Shown here: in pieces, positions 21,511 through 30,347 of the stretch
Layout: every line of letters begins with the position of its first letter
Position numbering within the stretch: the first letter of the stretch is position 1
From: Desulfosporosinus sp. BRH_c37
GTDB taxonomy: Bacteria; Bacillota; Desulfitobacteriia; Desulfitobacteriales; Desulfitobacteriaceae
Assembly: GCA_001516045.1 (NCBI GenBank)
Contig: LOEW01000196.1
Span: forward strand, 1 to 32,528
DNA: 32,528 nt
Direction of reading: 5' to 3'
Notes under the pieces: model-generated
What the model saw: the letters and a program-made list of their open reading frames with translations, nothing else
Database searches by the model: none
Told to the model about the DNA's origin: nothing
Program-made: the position numbers and the translations under genes

Positions 21511-23805
21511 TTATAACACCTCATTTGCAATTAATAGTTGTCCGAAGGCTAGGCCTCCATCCCCTGGAGGGAGAACTCGAGAACGCAAAACTTTAATTCC
21601 TTGGGTTTGACAGTTTCGAAGGACCGCTTCGGTCAATAGTTTATTCTGGAACACCCCTCCACTCAAAACCATAGGGCCATTACTTATTCCTAATTGTAGC
21701 GCTAGATCCACAATAGCCTGAGCAATCGTTTGATGAAAACGGTAGGCTATTTCTCCCTGACTCACGCCCCGAAGAACGTCTTCTACTAATTCTTCAAAGA
21801 GCGGCCTAACTCCAAGGATAAGCATCTCGTTCTCCACTCTTACTTCATAAGAATAGAGTAATTGTGTGTAATCCATCCTCCGTTCTACGTCTTTAAGACG
21901 CTGCTGCCAGAACCTTGTCCCGACGCTTTCCAGTTCAATCGCGGCTTGTCCTTCATAAGTTACCTTTCTACACACACCCAGTAAAGCGCTCACCGCGTCA
22001 AAGAGTCTTCCTGCACTCGAGGTTTGGAAGACTTGAACTCCTGTTTCCAACTGACGATCTAAGATCTGACGTTCAAGACTAGATAGAGTTGACCAAAGAG
22101 GCTCAGTCTTTTTCCAGGCTTCATCAGCAAAAAGAGTTTTGAGATATGCATAAGCAATTCGTAAAGGCTGTTTCGCACCCGCATCCCCTCCCGGAAGCCC
22201 TAAGTACTCAAGATGTGCCTTTCGTTCATAGCCAAAGGAGTTCCCATACAAAAATTCAAATCCCCAGATGCAATGATCTTCCCCGAAACCAGTTCCATCA
22301 CAGATAACCCCTAATGTTGGTTCTGTTCTGTCCCATTCCCCCAACACACTGACTAAATGGGCATGATGGTGCTGCACGGAATATTTAGGCCAAGGCTGTT
22401 CCAAGGCAAATCTTGTCAATTGATAGTTGGGATGTTTATCATAAGCGATCGCACTCGGTGTAATATTGACGACTCGTTGAAAGGAGCTTAGTTCCTGGTG
22501 AAAGCGCTGAAGATTTTCATACCCTTCCATATCGCCAATGTATTGACTAACAAAAGCCCTCTGCCCTGAGGCAAGGCAAAATGTATTTTTCAGTTCTCCC
22601 CCTACCCCAAGCAAAGGAGTCTTGACTTGGATAGTAGGCATCAAAATCGGCAATGGCACGTATCCACGAGCTCGTCGAAAAAAGACAGTTTCGTCCCCAA
22701 TTACTTGAACAACCGAGTCGTCACAAGGATGATAAATATCTCGGTTGTGCATCAAATAATAATCAGCAATTCCCTGTAAAGCTTCCCTGGCCTCCTCGTT
22801 TGAATAAATAAGTGGGCGTCCACTGAGGTTGGCACTAGTCATGACCAAAAAATCATATGATCCTTCAAACAAGCGATGGTGTAGTGGGGTATAAGGAAGT
22901 ACTATTCCTAATGTAAGTATACTTGGCGCAATGTCCTCTGGCAAAGAATCCGTTAGGGCAAGCTTTCGTTCCAGAACGACAATGGGGGCAGCAGAACTCC
23001 GCAACAACTCCTCTTCCTTGGCAGAAATTTCAACCTCATTAGAGGCCTTAGCGACAGACCGCGCCATAACAGCAAAAGGCTTGGCTCCCCGTTCTTTTCG
23101 TTCTCGTAAGCGACGAACGGCTCCTGCATTACGAGCATCACAGACAAGATGGAACCCCCCTAGCCCTTTTACTGCAATAATCCCACCTTGAGCAAGCTGA
23201 TCTACACCTATACCGGGGAGCGGGCGACCAAGAGCATCACTAAGTTGAAGCTTCGGCCCACAATTTTCACAGGCCACTGGTTGGGCATGAAAACGCCGAT
23301 CCCTTGGATTTTTATAGTCTACTGCACACGAGTTGCACATCGGAAATTCAGACATAGTCGTTAGTGCTCGATCATAGGGCACGTCCCGGATAATTGTATA
23401 GCGAGGACCACAATTCGTGCAATTTGTGAATGGAAATTGGTAATATCGGTTCTTAGGGTCGGCCATGTCTTTAAGACAATCACCGCACGTTGCAACGTCG
23501 GGCGAAATTAAGACATCCGCCTCTTCGTCCGCTTCACTTTCCACGATTTCAAACGTCGCATAGTTAGCAAGCTCTATCTCGACGGATCGTGAGTCAACAA
23601 TTTGTGCCAAAAGGGGAGCTTCCTTAATTAAACGATTGTAGAACAAGTCAAGATTATTTCCTTCTGCATGGATTGTTACACCGTGGCTCGAGTTATTTAC
23701 CCACCCATTAATACCTAGTTCTTCCGCAAGCTTAAAAACAAAAGGTCGAAAGCCTACCCCTTGAACAATACCATTTAAATAAATAACCTTTGCTTGTAGA
23801 TTCAT
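21511..23805 (-). CDS. hypF: [NiFe]-hydrogenase maturation carbamoyltransferase HypF
   Basis: A 764-residue enzyme that transfers carbamoyl from carbamoyl phosphate to HypE. Domains in order: acylphosphatase (GIVQGVGFRPFVFKLAEELG), two zinc fingers (CGDCLKDM...CTNCGPRY and CNSCAVDY...CENCGPKL), a YrdC-like domain (GIIAVKGLGGFHLVCDARN), and a Kae1-like carbamoyltransferase domain with VQHHHAHLVS and VICDGTGFGED. The frame is open further upstream to a TTG at 23898, giving 795 residues, but family homology begins at the ATG at 23805, so I prefer that; neither has a good ribosome site. First gene of hypFCDE. Confidence 0.93.
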   Translation of the reverse strand: MNLQAKVIYLNGIVQGVGFRPFVFKLAEELGINGWVNNSSHGVTIHAEGNNLDLFYNRLIKEAPLLAQIVDSRSVEIELANYATFEIVESEADEEADVLISPDVATCGDCLKDMADPKNRYYQFPFTNCTNCGPRYTIIRDVPYDRALTTMSEFPMCNSCAVDYKNPRDRRFHAQPVACENCGPKLQLSDALGRPLPGIGVDQLAQGGIIAVKGLGGFHLVCDARNAGAVRRLRERKERGAKPFAVMARSVAKASNEVEISAKEEELLRSSAAPIVVLERKLALTDSLPEDIAPSILTLGIVLPYTPLHHRLFEGSYDFLVMTSANLSGRPLIYSNEEAREALQGIADYYLMHNRDIYHPCDDSVVQVIGDETVFFRRARGYVPLPILMPTIQVKTPLLGVGGELKNTFCLASGQRAFVSQYIGDMEGYENLQRFHQELSSFQRVVNITPSAIAYDKHPNYQLTRFALEQPWPKYSVQHHHAHLVSVLGEWDRTEPTLGVICDGTGFGEDHCIWGFEFLYGNSFGYERKAHLEYLGLPGGDAGAKQPLRIAYAYLKTLFADEAWKKTEPLWSTLSSLERQILDRQLETGVQVFQTSSAGRLFDAVSALLGVCRKVTYEGQAAIELESVGTRFWQQRLKDVERRMDYTQLLYSYEVRVENEMLILGVRPLFEELVEDVLRGVSQGEIAYRFHQTIAQAIVDLALQLGISNGPMVLSGGVFQNKLLTEAVLRNCQTQGIKVLRSRVLPPGDGGLAFGQLLIANEVL

Positions 23806-24083
23806 ATAAAAACGACCAGCTTTCAAAGCTTCTCTTAAGATATTTCTATAAGTTATTTCGCCCTCTATATTGTACACGCCTCGATCTATGTTCTTCAAGG
23901 GGATGATACGACATTCTCCAGTAAATTGTTGGAACTAATATAATTCTAAAAACTTTTCATCAATTAGAGAGTAGATGTAAAAGAATCTTCTTGCAAATAA
24001 GGAATATTGCCTTTATGCTAGAGAAAAGTGTACAAAAATTAGACATGACTCTGATAAATTTAGACTCCTAGGAGGAAGGTTAA
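23806..24083. promoter_or_regulatory. Divergent promoter region hypF / regulator
   Basis: Separates the leftward hyp operon from the rightward regulator gene. No -24/-12 element was found on either strand. At 24029-24045 TGTACAAAAATTAGACA is almost the same as one arm of the large palindrome at 26318-26357 (TGTACAAAATATAGACA), suggesting one protein binds at both places. AGGAGG for the regulator lies at 24070-24075. Confidence 0.5.
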
Positions 24084-26303
24084 ATGTCAGTCGTTAGCAC
24101 CATAGAAGATAAATGTAAAGCCTGCTATTCCTGTGTTCGTAATTGTCCAGTAAATGCTATAAAGGTTGAATTGGGGCAATCAAGAGTCGTTGAAGAACGT
24201 TGTATCAGTTGTGGTAATTGTGTCAGGGTCTGTTCCCAAAATGCCAAACAAGTTGTGAGTTATGTCGAGGAGACAGAAAAATTTTTGGGTCGAGAAAAAG
24301 TTGTGGCTCTACTGGCACCTTCTTTTCCTGCTAGCTTTTACTATTTGGAGCCTAAAGAGTTTTTCGACTCACTAAAAAGGTTAGGTTTTACAGATATTTT
24401 AGAGGTAACTCACGGTATTGAATTAACAATACCTGCTTATCAAAAATTTTTGGCTACGAAGCCAGAAATTGCCATCAGTTCATTTTGCCCGGCAATCGTT
24501 GGTATGATTGAGCGACAATTCCCAGCCCTCTTGCCTTATCTGATCCCAGTTGATTCTGCGGTTTTAGCATCGGCCAAATATGCAGCTTGGAAATATCCCC
24601 AGTCTAAAATAGTAGTTATTGGGCCCTGTATTGCTAAAAAACAGGAAATGATTGAATTTAGTACAGGTTTCCTTGATGCAGTACTGACCTTTAAAGAGTT
24701 AAAAAGAATGTTTGATTCCCGGGGCTTCCATGAAAAGCAGGATCGGACCTATAAAGCTGTTCCAGAGGGCATTAGTTCCTTGCCACCACTTTTCCCAATT
24801 AGTGGTGGTCTGGCCCGTAACCTTGATCCTAAGGGGATTCTTTTTCGAGAAGAAGAGGTTGCCGTCGTAGATGGCAAAGAGGAGTCACTACTATTTTTAC
24901 AAAACCTTACTAGCGAACTAAAGAACGGAGAAGTAAGATCCCGTTTTGTCGACATACTTTTGTGCAAAGGGTGTATTGATGGACCGGAAATCGACAGTCC
25001 TCTGGACTTGTTCAGTCGTAAACACTGCATTTTAAAGTATGCCCAAAATAAAGAGAAAGACAATTTGGGAACATTTCCTCCATTTGACTTAGAGCGCCAC
25101 TTCACTAACCGCTATAACCCCTTGCCCGAACCTACTTCAACTGAGATTAAGGAGATACTGCAATATACCAATAAGATTAAACCAGAAGATGAACTTAACT
25201 GCGGCTCTTGTGGTTATAATACTTGCCAGGAAAAGGCGGTAGCAGTCTACCAAGGCTTAGCAGAAATAGATATGTGTTTACCCTATTTGTTGGAGCAATC
25301 CCGCGGAGAATTTGAAATTTATAAAGAGCGCTTAGAATTTAAAAAAGTCTATAAAGACAGTGAACAGTTTTTGATCGGAGATAGCAAAAGCACTCAAGAA
25401 TTGCGGCATTTAGCCGTCCAAGCAAGTCGCAATGATGCCAACGTTTTAATTCTGGGCGAAAGCGGCGTTGGCAAGGAGGTCTTTGCCCATTTTACTCATT
25501 TTCTTAGTAAACGACGCAATAATCCTTTTATTGGAATTAATTGCACCGCTTTGCCCGAAACCCTGCTGGAATCAGAACTGTTTGGTTATGAGGAAGGCGC
25601 TTTTACTGGTGCCAAAAAAGGAGGCAAACGTGGAAAGTTCGAAATAGCTGAAGGTGGAACCATTCTCTTAGATGAAGCGGGAGATATGTCCTTACCTCTT
25701 CAGGCTAAACTATTGCGGGTTCTGCAAGAAAGAGAGTTTGAGCGGATAGGGGGTACGCGAACCATAAAATTGGAAGCCCGAGTAATTGCTGCTACTAACC
25801 GCAATCTTCAACAGCTGGTTAAAGAGGGTAAATTTCGAGCCGACCTATATTATCGCTTAAATGTGATTAATATCTATATTGACCCACTTAGAGAGCGTAA
25901 GGAGGATATTTCACCACTTGCTATCAGTTTTTTGCATAAAATTGCTCAAACCAAAAAAATATTACCCAAGATATTCTCGGAAGAGGCCTTAAATTGCCTA
26001 GTTCAATATAATTGGCCGGGAAATGTCCGAGAACTAGAAAATATGATTGAACGGTTGCTGTATACAGTTGAAGATAATGTAATCCAAGTGTATCATTTAC
26101 CAGAGTTTTTAAGTCATGTTGTAGAGAATTATCCAATTTCGGAGATTAAACCACTAAAAATGGCAGTTCAAGATCTGGAAAGGAAGATGATTACTCAGGC
26201 CTTGCTCACTTCTGGTAATAACCGCGCGGCCGCAGCCAACTATCTAGGGATACCAAGGGCAACTTTCTACCTTAAACTCAAAGAGTATGGTCTATTAGTT
26301 TAA
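24084..26303 (+). CDS. Sigma-54 activator with [FeFe]-hydrogenase-like sensor domain
   Basis: A 739-residue fused regulator. Residues 8-55 hold two ferredoxin [4Fe-4S] motifs (Cys11/14/17/21 and Cys40/43/46/50). Residues 70-320 resemble the H-cluster domain of [FeFe] hydrogenases, with single cysteines at the expected places: SSFCPA (Cys135), GPCIAKKQEM (Cys182) and CKGC (Cys294/297). Residues 370-400 carry a further Fe-S motif (CGSCGYNTC...C). A sigma-54 AAA+ domain follows: Walker A GESGVGKE (458-465), GAFTGA (505-510), Walker B TILLDEAGD. The C-terminus is a Fis-type HTH (711-733). Similar sensor domains occur in HydS/HsfB-type proteins linked to kinases; here the output is direct promoter activation. 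It faces the hydrogenase operon, its likely target. The inducing signal (H2 or redox) is inference. Confidence 0.92.
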   Translation: MSVVSTIEDKCKACYSCVRNCPVNAIKVELGQSRVVEERCISCGNCVRVCSQNAKQVVSYVEETEKFLGREKVVALLAPSFPASFYYLEPKEFFDSLKRLGFTDILEVTHGIELTIPAYQKFLATKPEIAISSFCPAIVGMIERQFPALLPYLIPVDSAVLASAKYAAWKYPQSKIVVIGPCIAKKQEMIEFSTGFLDAVLTFKELKRMFDSRGFHEKQDRTYKAVPEGISSLPPLFPISGGLARNLDPKGILFREEEVAVVDGKEESLLFLQNLTSELKNGEVRSRFVDILLCKGCIDGPEIDSPLDLFSRKHCILKYAQNKEKDNLGTFPPFDLERHFTNRYNPLPEPTSTEIKEILQYTNKIKPEDELNCGSCGYNTCQEKAVAVYQGLAEIDMCLPYLLEQSRGEFEIYKERLEFKKVYKDSEQFLIGDSKSTQELRHLAVQASRNDANVLILGESGVGKEVFAHFTHFLSKRRNNPFIGINCTALPETLLESELFGYEEGAFTGAKKGGKRGKFEIAEGGTILLDEAGDMSLPLQAKLLRVLQEREFERIGGTRTIKLEARVIAATNRNLQQLVKEGKFRADLYYRLNVINIYIDPLRERKEDISPLAISFLHKIAQTKKILPKIFSEEALNCLVQYNWPGNVRELENMIERLLYTVEDNVIQVYHLPEFLSHVVENYPISEIKPLKMAVQDLERKMITQALLTSGNNRAAAANYLGIPRATFYLKLKEYGLLV

Positions 26304-26317
26304 ATTTTCAGTCTTTT

Positions 26318-26357
26318 AGTGTCTATATATTGTACATGTACAAAATATAGACACTAG
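26318..26357. promoter_or_regulatory. 40-bp palindrome, candidate activator site
   Basis: TAGTGTCTATAT-a-TTGTACATGTACAA-a-ATATAGACACTA, perfect except for one A-A pair on each side of the centre. It lies about 155 bases upstream of the predicted start of the hydrogenase transcript, a normal distance for a sigma-54 activator site. It also lies 15 bases after the regulator stop, but has no T-run. Confidence 0.6.
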
Positions 26358-26421
26358 GGATTCCTATGTAGCCTTACAAGAGCCTTAAGCCTTGAAACAG
26401 TAAGGGAATAAACCAACTGAC

Positions 26422-26438
26422 TGTCTAGATATTAGACA
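26422..26438. promoter_or_regulatory. Second, shorter inverted repeat with same half-sites
   Basis: TGTCTA-GATAT-TAGACA repeats the outer half-sites of the palindrome at 26318-26357 (TGTCTA/TAGACA) and lies about 30 bases before the -24 element. Likely bound by the same protein. Confidence 0.45.
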
Positions 26439-26464
26439 AAAAGGCCTTTTATAGGTCTTTTTTT
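26438..26464 (+). terminator. Terminator between regulator and hydrogenase operon
   Basis: AAAAAGGCC (26438-26446) pairs with GGTCTTTTT (one G-T) around TTTTATA, ending in seven T. It would stop read-through from the regulator gene just before the sigma-54 promoter. Confidence 0.65.
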
Positions 26465-26466
26465 AG

Positions 26467-26483
26467 TTGGCATGATACTTGCA
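26467..26483 (+). promoter_or_regulatory. Sigma-54 (-24/-12) promoter of the hydrogenase operon
   Basis: TTGGCATGATACTTGCA fits the TGGCACG-N4-TTGCA consensus, with the invariant GG (26469-26470) and GC (26481-26482) exactly ten bases apart. Transcription should start near 26494, about 75 bases before the small-subunit ATG. A sigma-54 activator is encoded directly upstream. Confidence 0.85.
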
Positions 26484-26570
26484 TTTAATTTAAGAATATT
26501 CAAATAATTGGTATTAGAATATTATTTCCCAACTATGAGACAAAACAAATTCAGGAGGTGTTCTGCAAGT

Positions 26571-27653
26571 ATGGGTAATTTCGATTTACTCAAAGTCAAA
26601 GGGGTTTCTCGGCGTGATTTCATGAAATTAATTGCAGCTACAACAGCAGCACTTGGACTACCTGAGCTTATTGTCCCTCAAGCGGCCAGTGCAGTAGAAC
26701 AAGCTCTGAACAAGCCACCGGTTATCTGGTTGGAAGGAATGGATTGTACTGGGTGCACGGAATCAGCCATAGCCACCTTAAACCCTTCACCAGCCGAACT
26801 CATTTTAGACATGCTCTCCATTCGCTATCATGAGACCATTATGGCAGGATCCGGTCAAACATCAGAAGAAGCCTATCAATCAGCTCTAAAAGAAAAATTC
26901 GTTCTCGTTGTGGAGGGTTCCTGTCCATCCAAAGCAGAGTTTGACAGTTTCTGTGTGGTAGGCGGAAAACCATTCCGTAAGATCCTTCTTGAAGCAGCCC
27001 AAAAAGCTCAGGCAATTATCGCCATCGGGAGTTGCGCTTCCGAAGGGGCTGGAATTCCTGGAGCATGTGCATCTGGAGCCATCGGGGTTGCCGAACTTCT
27101 CAGAAACGAGGGAATTAAAACACCCGTTATTAATCTTCCCTGTTGTCCGGTTAAACCTACTACTTTAATTGGCACCGTTCTTTATTACTTAACCTATCAG
27201 AAAGTTCCACCCCTTGATTCGCAAGGTCGCCCACTGGCCTTCTACGGAAGTTTGTTACATGATAACTGTCCACGGCGCGGTCACTTTGAAAATGGAGAAT
27301 TCTTAACTGATTGGAACGATCCTATTCAAAAAGAATATTGCCTACTTTTAAAGGGCTGCAAAGGCCCGAAGACTTACACAGACTGTGCGCAAGTATGGTG
27401 GAATGACAACGCCAACTTCTGTATTAATGCCGGATCTCCATGTTCAGGCTGTTCTGAAATAACCTTTTATAATGGCTTTAGCCCATTATACGCCAAACAA
27501 GAAATGTTTAAATTGCCAGGCATTGGTCAGGTTAACGCAGATACCGTCGGAACAGTTCTCGGAGGGGTTGCTGCAGTGGGTCTAGGGGTTCACTTAGTTG
27601 CTACGGCAGCAAGCGGACGACTAAGCAAAAAGGATCATAAGGAGGACATGTAG
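26571..27653 (+). CDS. hyaA: Periplasmic-type [NiFe] hydrogenase small subunit
   Basis: A 360-residue electron-transfer subunit. The ATG at 26571 lies 12 bases after AGGAGG; the longer frame from 26508 would place that ribosome site inside the gene. A Tat signal is evident (SRRDFMK then a hydrophobic stretch to ASA near residue 44). Cysteines for three Fe-S clusters are present: EGMDCTGCTES, EGSCPS, IGSCASEG, LPCCPVKP for the proximal cluster and HDNCPRRGHF, KGCKGPKTYTDC, CINAGSPCSGC for the others. A C-terminal membrane helix (VLGGVAAVGLGVHLVATAA) followed by KKDH fits a membrane-anchored group 1 uptake enzyme facing the outside. First gene of the sigma-54 operon. Confidence 0.95.
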   Translation: MGNFDLLKVKGVSRRDFMKLIAATTAALGLPELIVPQAASAVEQALNKPPVIWLEGMDCTGCTESAIATLNPSPAELILDMLSIRYHETIMAGSGQTSEEAYQSALKEKFVLVVEGSCPSKAEFDSFCVVGGKPFRKILLEAAQKAQAIIAIGSCASEGAGIPGACASGAIGVAELLRNEGIKTPVINLPCCPVKPTTLIGTVLYYLTYQKVPPLDSQGRPLAFYGSLLHDNCPRRGHFENGEFLTDWNDPIQKEYCLLLKGCKGPKTYTDCAQVWWNDNANFCINAGSPCSGCSEITFYNGFSPLYAKQEMFKLPGIGQVNADTVGTVLGGVAAVGLGVHLVATAASGRLSKKDHKEDM

Positions 27654-29216
27654 ATGGCAAAAGTTGTTATCGATCCTTTAACACGCATTGAAGGACACTT
27701 AAGGATTGAAGTAGAAGTCGAGAATGGTAAAGTTTCTGAGGCGCATGTCATTGGAACCATGTACCGAGGGATTGAAGCTATGCTCCGAGGCCGTGATCCT
27801 CGGGATGCTACGTATGTTACAGAACGTGTCTGTGGAGTTTGTGCCGGTTCCCATGGTTGGGCTTCCTCTTTAGCACTTGACAAGGCCTTTGGGGCAAACG
27901 TTCCTGCTGGTGGTCGGATTATCCGCAATCTAATTGTTGGGGCTATGTATCTTCATGACCATCCGCTTCATTTTTATCATCTCAGTGCCTTAGACTATTT
28001 AGATGTCATGGCTGTTGCCCAATATCAAGGCAAAGACCCTGGGCTTATGGCAGTTAAAGCAAAAATCGTGAAGCTCGTTACCGCAGGGGATACTGCTCCT
28101 TTAACTCCCCGCTACAAACCGGATGCCTTCAGTGTCAACGATCCAGAGTTAGTGACCATGGCGGTCGCCCACTACCTTAAAGCTCTGGAGATGCAAGCCA
28201 AAGCCAAGAAAATGTCCGCCCTGTTCGCTGGGAAACAGCCTCACCAATCATCGATTGTCGTGGGTGGCGTCACTATGCTCCCCAACATCGAAGTTGTTGA
28301 GCAATTCCGTTCAATGCTCCTTGAACAGATTGATTTTATTGAAAAAACATACTTGCAAGATGTGTTGACGTTTGGTACTGGTCCACTTCTGCCGCTAGCT
28401 CAAGCAGGTGTCGGTGGCGGGAGTCCTCACTATCTGTCTTATGGTGGATTCGCTCGTGACAATGCCGGTAAAGATTTATTCTTTAAAGCCGGAGTCGTCA
28501 TGGATGGTAATTTAGGCAATATCCTACAGGTCGATGAGAAGAAAATCACGGAGGATGTTCAATATTCTTGGTATAAGGCCAGCGCCAATGGTAAAACGCC
28601 CTATACTGAGGATACCTTGCCTGATCTCGATAAGAAGGGTGCTTACTCTTTTGTTAAAGCTCCTCGCTATGATGGTAAGCCAATCGAAGTTGGACCACTC
28701 GCTCGAATGCTTGTTATGCAGCCTAAAGGTCTGATGGACATCATCGGCAAGTATAATATCAAACCGGGTGCTGTCGCACGCCATGCTGCCCGCGCTTATG
28801 AAACCGTCCTTATGGCCAATGATATGCTCACTTGGTTAGATGCTTTAGAGAAAGAAATGGGATCTAAGGATTTCCGCATCCACGATACTGAGCATTGGGA
28901 AGCTCCGGCTTCAGGTCAAGGTGCAGGCATGACTGAAGTACCACGTGGCTCACTGGGTCACTTTGTCAAAGTTGCCGATCATAAAATTGAGAACTATCAA
29001 ATGGTCGTCCCAACCACTTGGAATTTTTCGCCAAGAGATGACAAGGGTGTTCCCGGTCCGCTGGAACAAGCCTTAGTAGGCGTCCCCGTTGCCGACCTCG
29101 AAAATCCTGTTAACATAGTACGGGTAGTCCGTTCCTACGATCCATGCCTGGCATGTGCAATTCACCTCATCGATCCAGTAACCAACGACGTAAAAAAATT
29201 CCGGATTGGCTGGTAG
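27654..29216 (+). CDS. hyaB: [NiFe] hydrogenase large subunit
   Basis: A 520-residue catalytic subunit that splits H2. The four nickel-site cysteines are in RVCGVCAGSH (Cys60, Cys63) and DPCLACAIH (Cys498, Cys501). The maturation protease should cut after His504, removing a 16-residue tail that starts LIDPVTNDVKK. The start IDPLTRIEGHLRIEVEVENG is typical for group 1. AAGGAGG lies just upstream within the end of the small-subunit gene, which ends directly before the ATG. It lacks its own signal and would be exported together with the small subunit. Confidence 0.97.
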   Translation: MAKVVIDPLTRIEGHLRIEVEVENGKVSEAHVIGTMYRGIEAMLRGRDPRDATYVTERVCGVCAGSHGWASSLALDKAFGANVPAGGRIIRNLIVGAMYLHDHPLHFYHLSALDYLDVMAVAQYQGKDPGLMAVKAKIVKLVTAGDTAPLTPRYKPDAFSVNDPELVTMAVAHYLKALEMQAKAKKMSALFAGKQPHQSSIVVGGVTMLPNIEVVEQFRSMLLEQIDFIEKTYLQDVLTFGTGPLLPLAQAGVGGGSPHYLSYGGFARDNAGKDLFFKAGVVMDGNLGNILQVDEKKITEDVQYSWYKASANGKTPYTEDTLPDLDKKGAYSFVKAPRYDGKPIEVGPLARMLVMQPKGLMDIIGKYNIKPGAVARHAARAYETVLMANDMLTWLDALEKEMGSKDFRIHDTEHWEAPASGQGAGMTEVPRGSLGHFVKVADHKIENYQMVVPTTWNFSPRDDKGVPGPLEQALVGVPVADLENPVNIVRVVRSYDPCLACAIHLIDPVTNDVKKFRIGW

Positions 29217-29232
29217 AAAAGGAGGAAAGGAC

Positions 29233-29817
29233 ATGGTAAACCCATTAGACCACCCATTATTCCAGCGGATTAGCCACTGGATTAATTTGATCAACTTTAT
29301 AGTTTTAATTGCTACAGGTTGGGCGATTCATTCCCCTAAGCCTGGCATGCCTATGAGTCAGATCCGTAATTTACACTTTTTCTTTATGTGGTTTCTTATA
29401 ATTAATGGAGTAATACGTTTCTATTATTCCTTTTTGGGAAAGCATAAGGATTGGGATCAGATTTTCCTCAATATGAAAGATATTAAAACTATTTGGCCCC
29501 AAACAAAGTATTATCTGTTTATCGGAAAACATCCTGAAACAGGGAAGTATAATCCACTTCAGAAAATTGCTTATATTGCCTTACCAATCATGGCAGTACT
29601 TCAAGCTATGACTGGAGCAATTCTCTACTGGCCTGTTAAATTTGAAGGCTTTGCCAACTTCTTAGGCGGCATTGGGTCCGTTCGTGGTATTCACTACATC
29701 TTTATGTGGTTATTCATTGTCGTTATTGCTATTCATGTTTATTTGGTCTTTACTGCTGCCTATGAACAGTTCTTATTTATGTTCTTTGGCAAGATGAAAA
29801 ATCAGAAAGGACAATAA
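29233..29817 (+). CDS. hyaC: Hydrogenase cytochrome b subunit
   Basis: A 194-residue membrane protein from the ATG at 29233, which has AAAAGGAGG seven bases upstream; the longer frame from 29206 overlaps the large-subunit end. Four membrane helices are visible (near LINFIVLIATGWAIH, LHFFFMWFLIINGVI, IAYIALPIMAVLQAMTGAIL and GIHYIFMWLFIVVIAIHVYL) with His residues placed to bind two b haems. It passes electrons from the small subunit to the quinone pool, so H2 oxidation is coupled to the membrane. Confidence 0.94.
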   Translation: MVNPLDHPLFQRISHWINLINFIVLIATGWAIHSPKPGMPMSQIRNLHFFFMWFLIINGVIRFYYSFLGKHKDWDQIFLNMKDIKTIWPQTKYYLFIGKHPETGKYNPLQKIAYIALPIMAVLQAMTGAILYWPVKFEGFANFLGGIGSVRGIHYIFMWLFIVVIAIHVYLVFTAAYEQFLFMFFGKMKNQKGQ

Positions 29818-29818
29818 A

Positions 29819-30325
29819 ATGCATTCACCTAAAATTATGGTGATGGGGGTAGGAAACATCCTCTTGTCAGACGAAGGTCTTGGCGTTCGCTTTTTGGACG
29901 TTCTCAAGAATAAGGATCTCCCTGAAAATGTGGAGCTCCTTGAAGGGGGCACAGCTGGACTTGAACTAGTTCATCTGGTACAAGAAGTTGACTTCCTGAT
30001 CATCGTCGATGCAGTTAATGCTCAAGCTGAGCCGGGGGCATTGTTCCGGTTTCATCCGGAAGACCTCAAGGTGTTTCCTGAACAATTTGAGGTTTCATTT
30101 CATCAAATCGGGATCATTGAGGTACTTGCCATGGCTAAGGTATTAGGGCAAGCTCCAAAAACCTTAATTTTTGGTATCCAACCCAAAAGCCTAGAATGGG
30201 GTATGGAGATCAGCGCGGAAATCGAAGCTCTATTTCCACGATTAACAGAACTTGTACTCGACGAAATTGACTCCATACAGCATGAAGGGGAATTTACGGC
30301 GAATCTTCCGTCTGACAATCCTTAA
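29819..30325 (+). CDS. hyaD: Hydrogenase maturation endopeptidase
   Basis: A 168-residue HyaD/HybD-type protease that trims the large subunit after nickel insertion. The nickel-sensing residues are present: Glu19 in SDEGLG, Asp64 in IVDAVNA and His95 in SFHQIG. The N-terminal MVMGVGNILLSDEGLG is the family hallmark. It starts one base after the cytochrome b stop, with AGAAAGGACA upstream, and is the last gene of the operon. Confidence 0.95.
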   Translation: MHSPKIMVMGVGNILLSDEGLGVRFLDVLKNKDLPENVELLEGGTAGLELVHLVQEVDFLIIVDAVNAQAEPGALFRFHPEDLKVFPEQFEVSFHQIGIIEVLAMAKVLGQAPKTLIFGIQPKSLEWGMEISAEIEALFPRLTELVLDEIDSIQHEGEFTANLPSDNP

Positions 30326-30347
30326 AGGAAATAGCTGCTCAATGCCT

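Noticed and set aside
23806..24083. Sigma-54 promoter for hypF (minus-strand GGCAATATTCC...TTTGC)
   Set aside because: GG and GC are about 15 bases apart instead of 10, so it does not fit the -24/-12 rule.
26318..26357. Large palindrome as terminator of the regulator gene
   Set aside because: No T-run follows, and a proper terminator with seven T lies at 26438-26464; a protein-binding site fits better.
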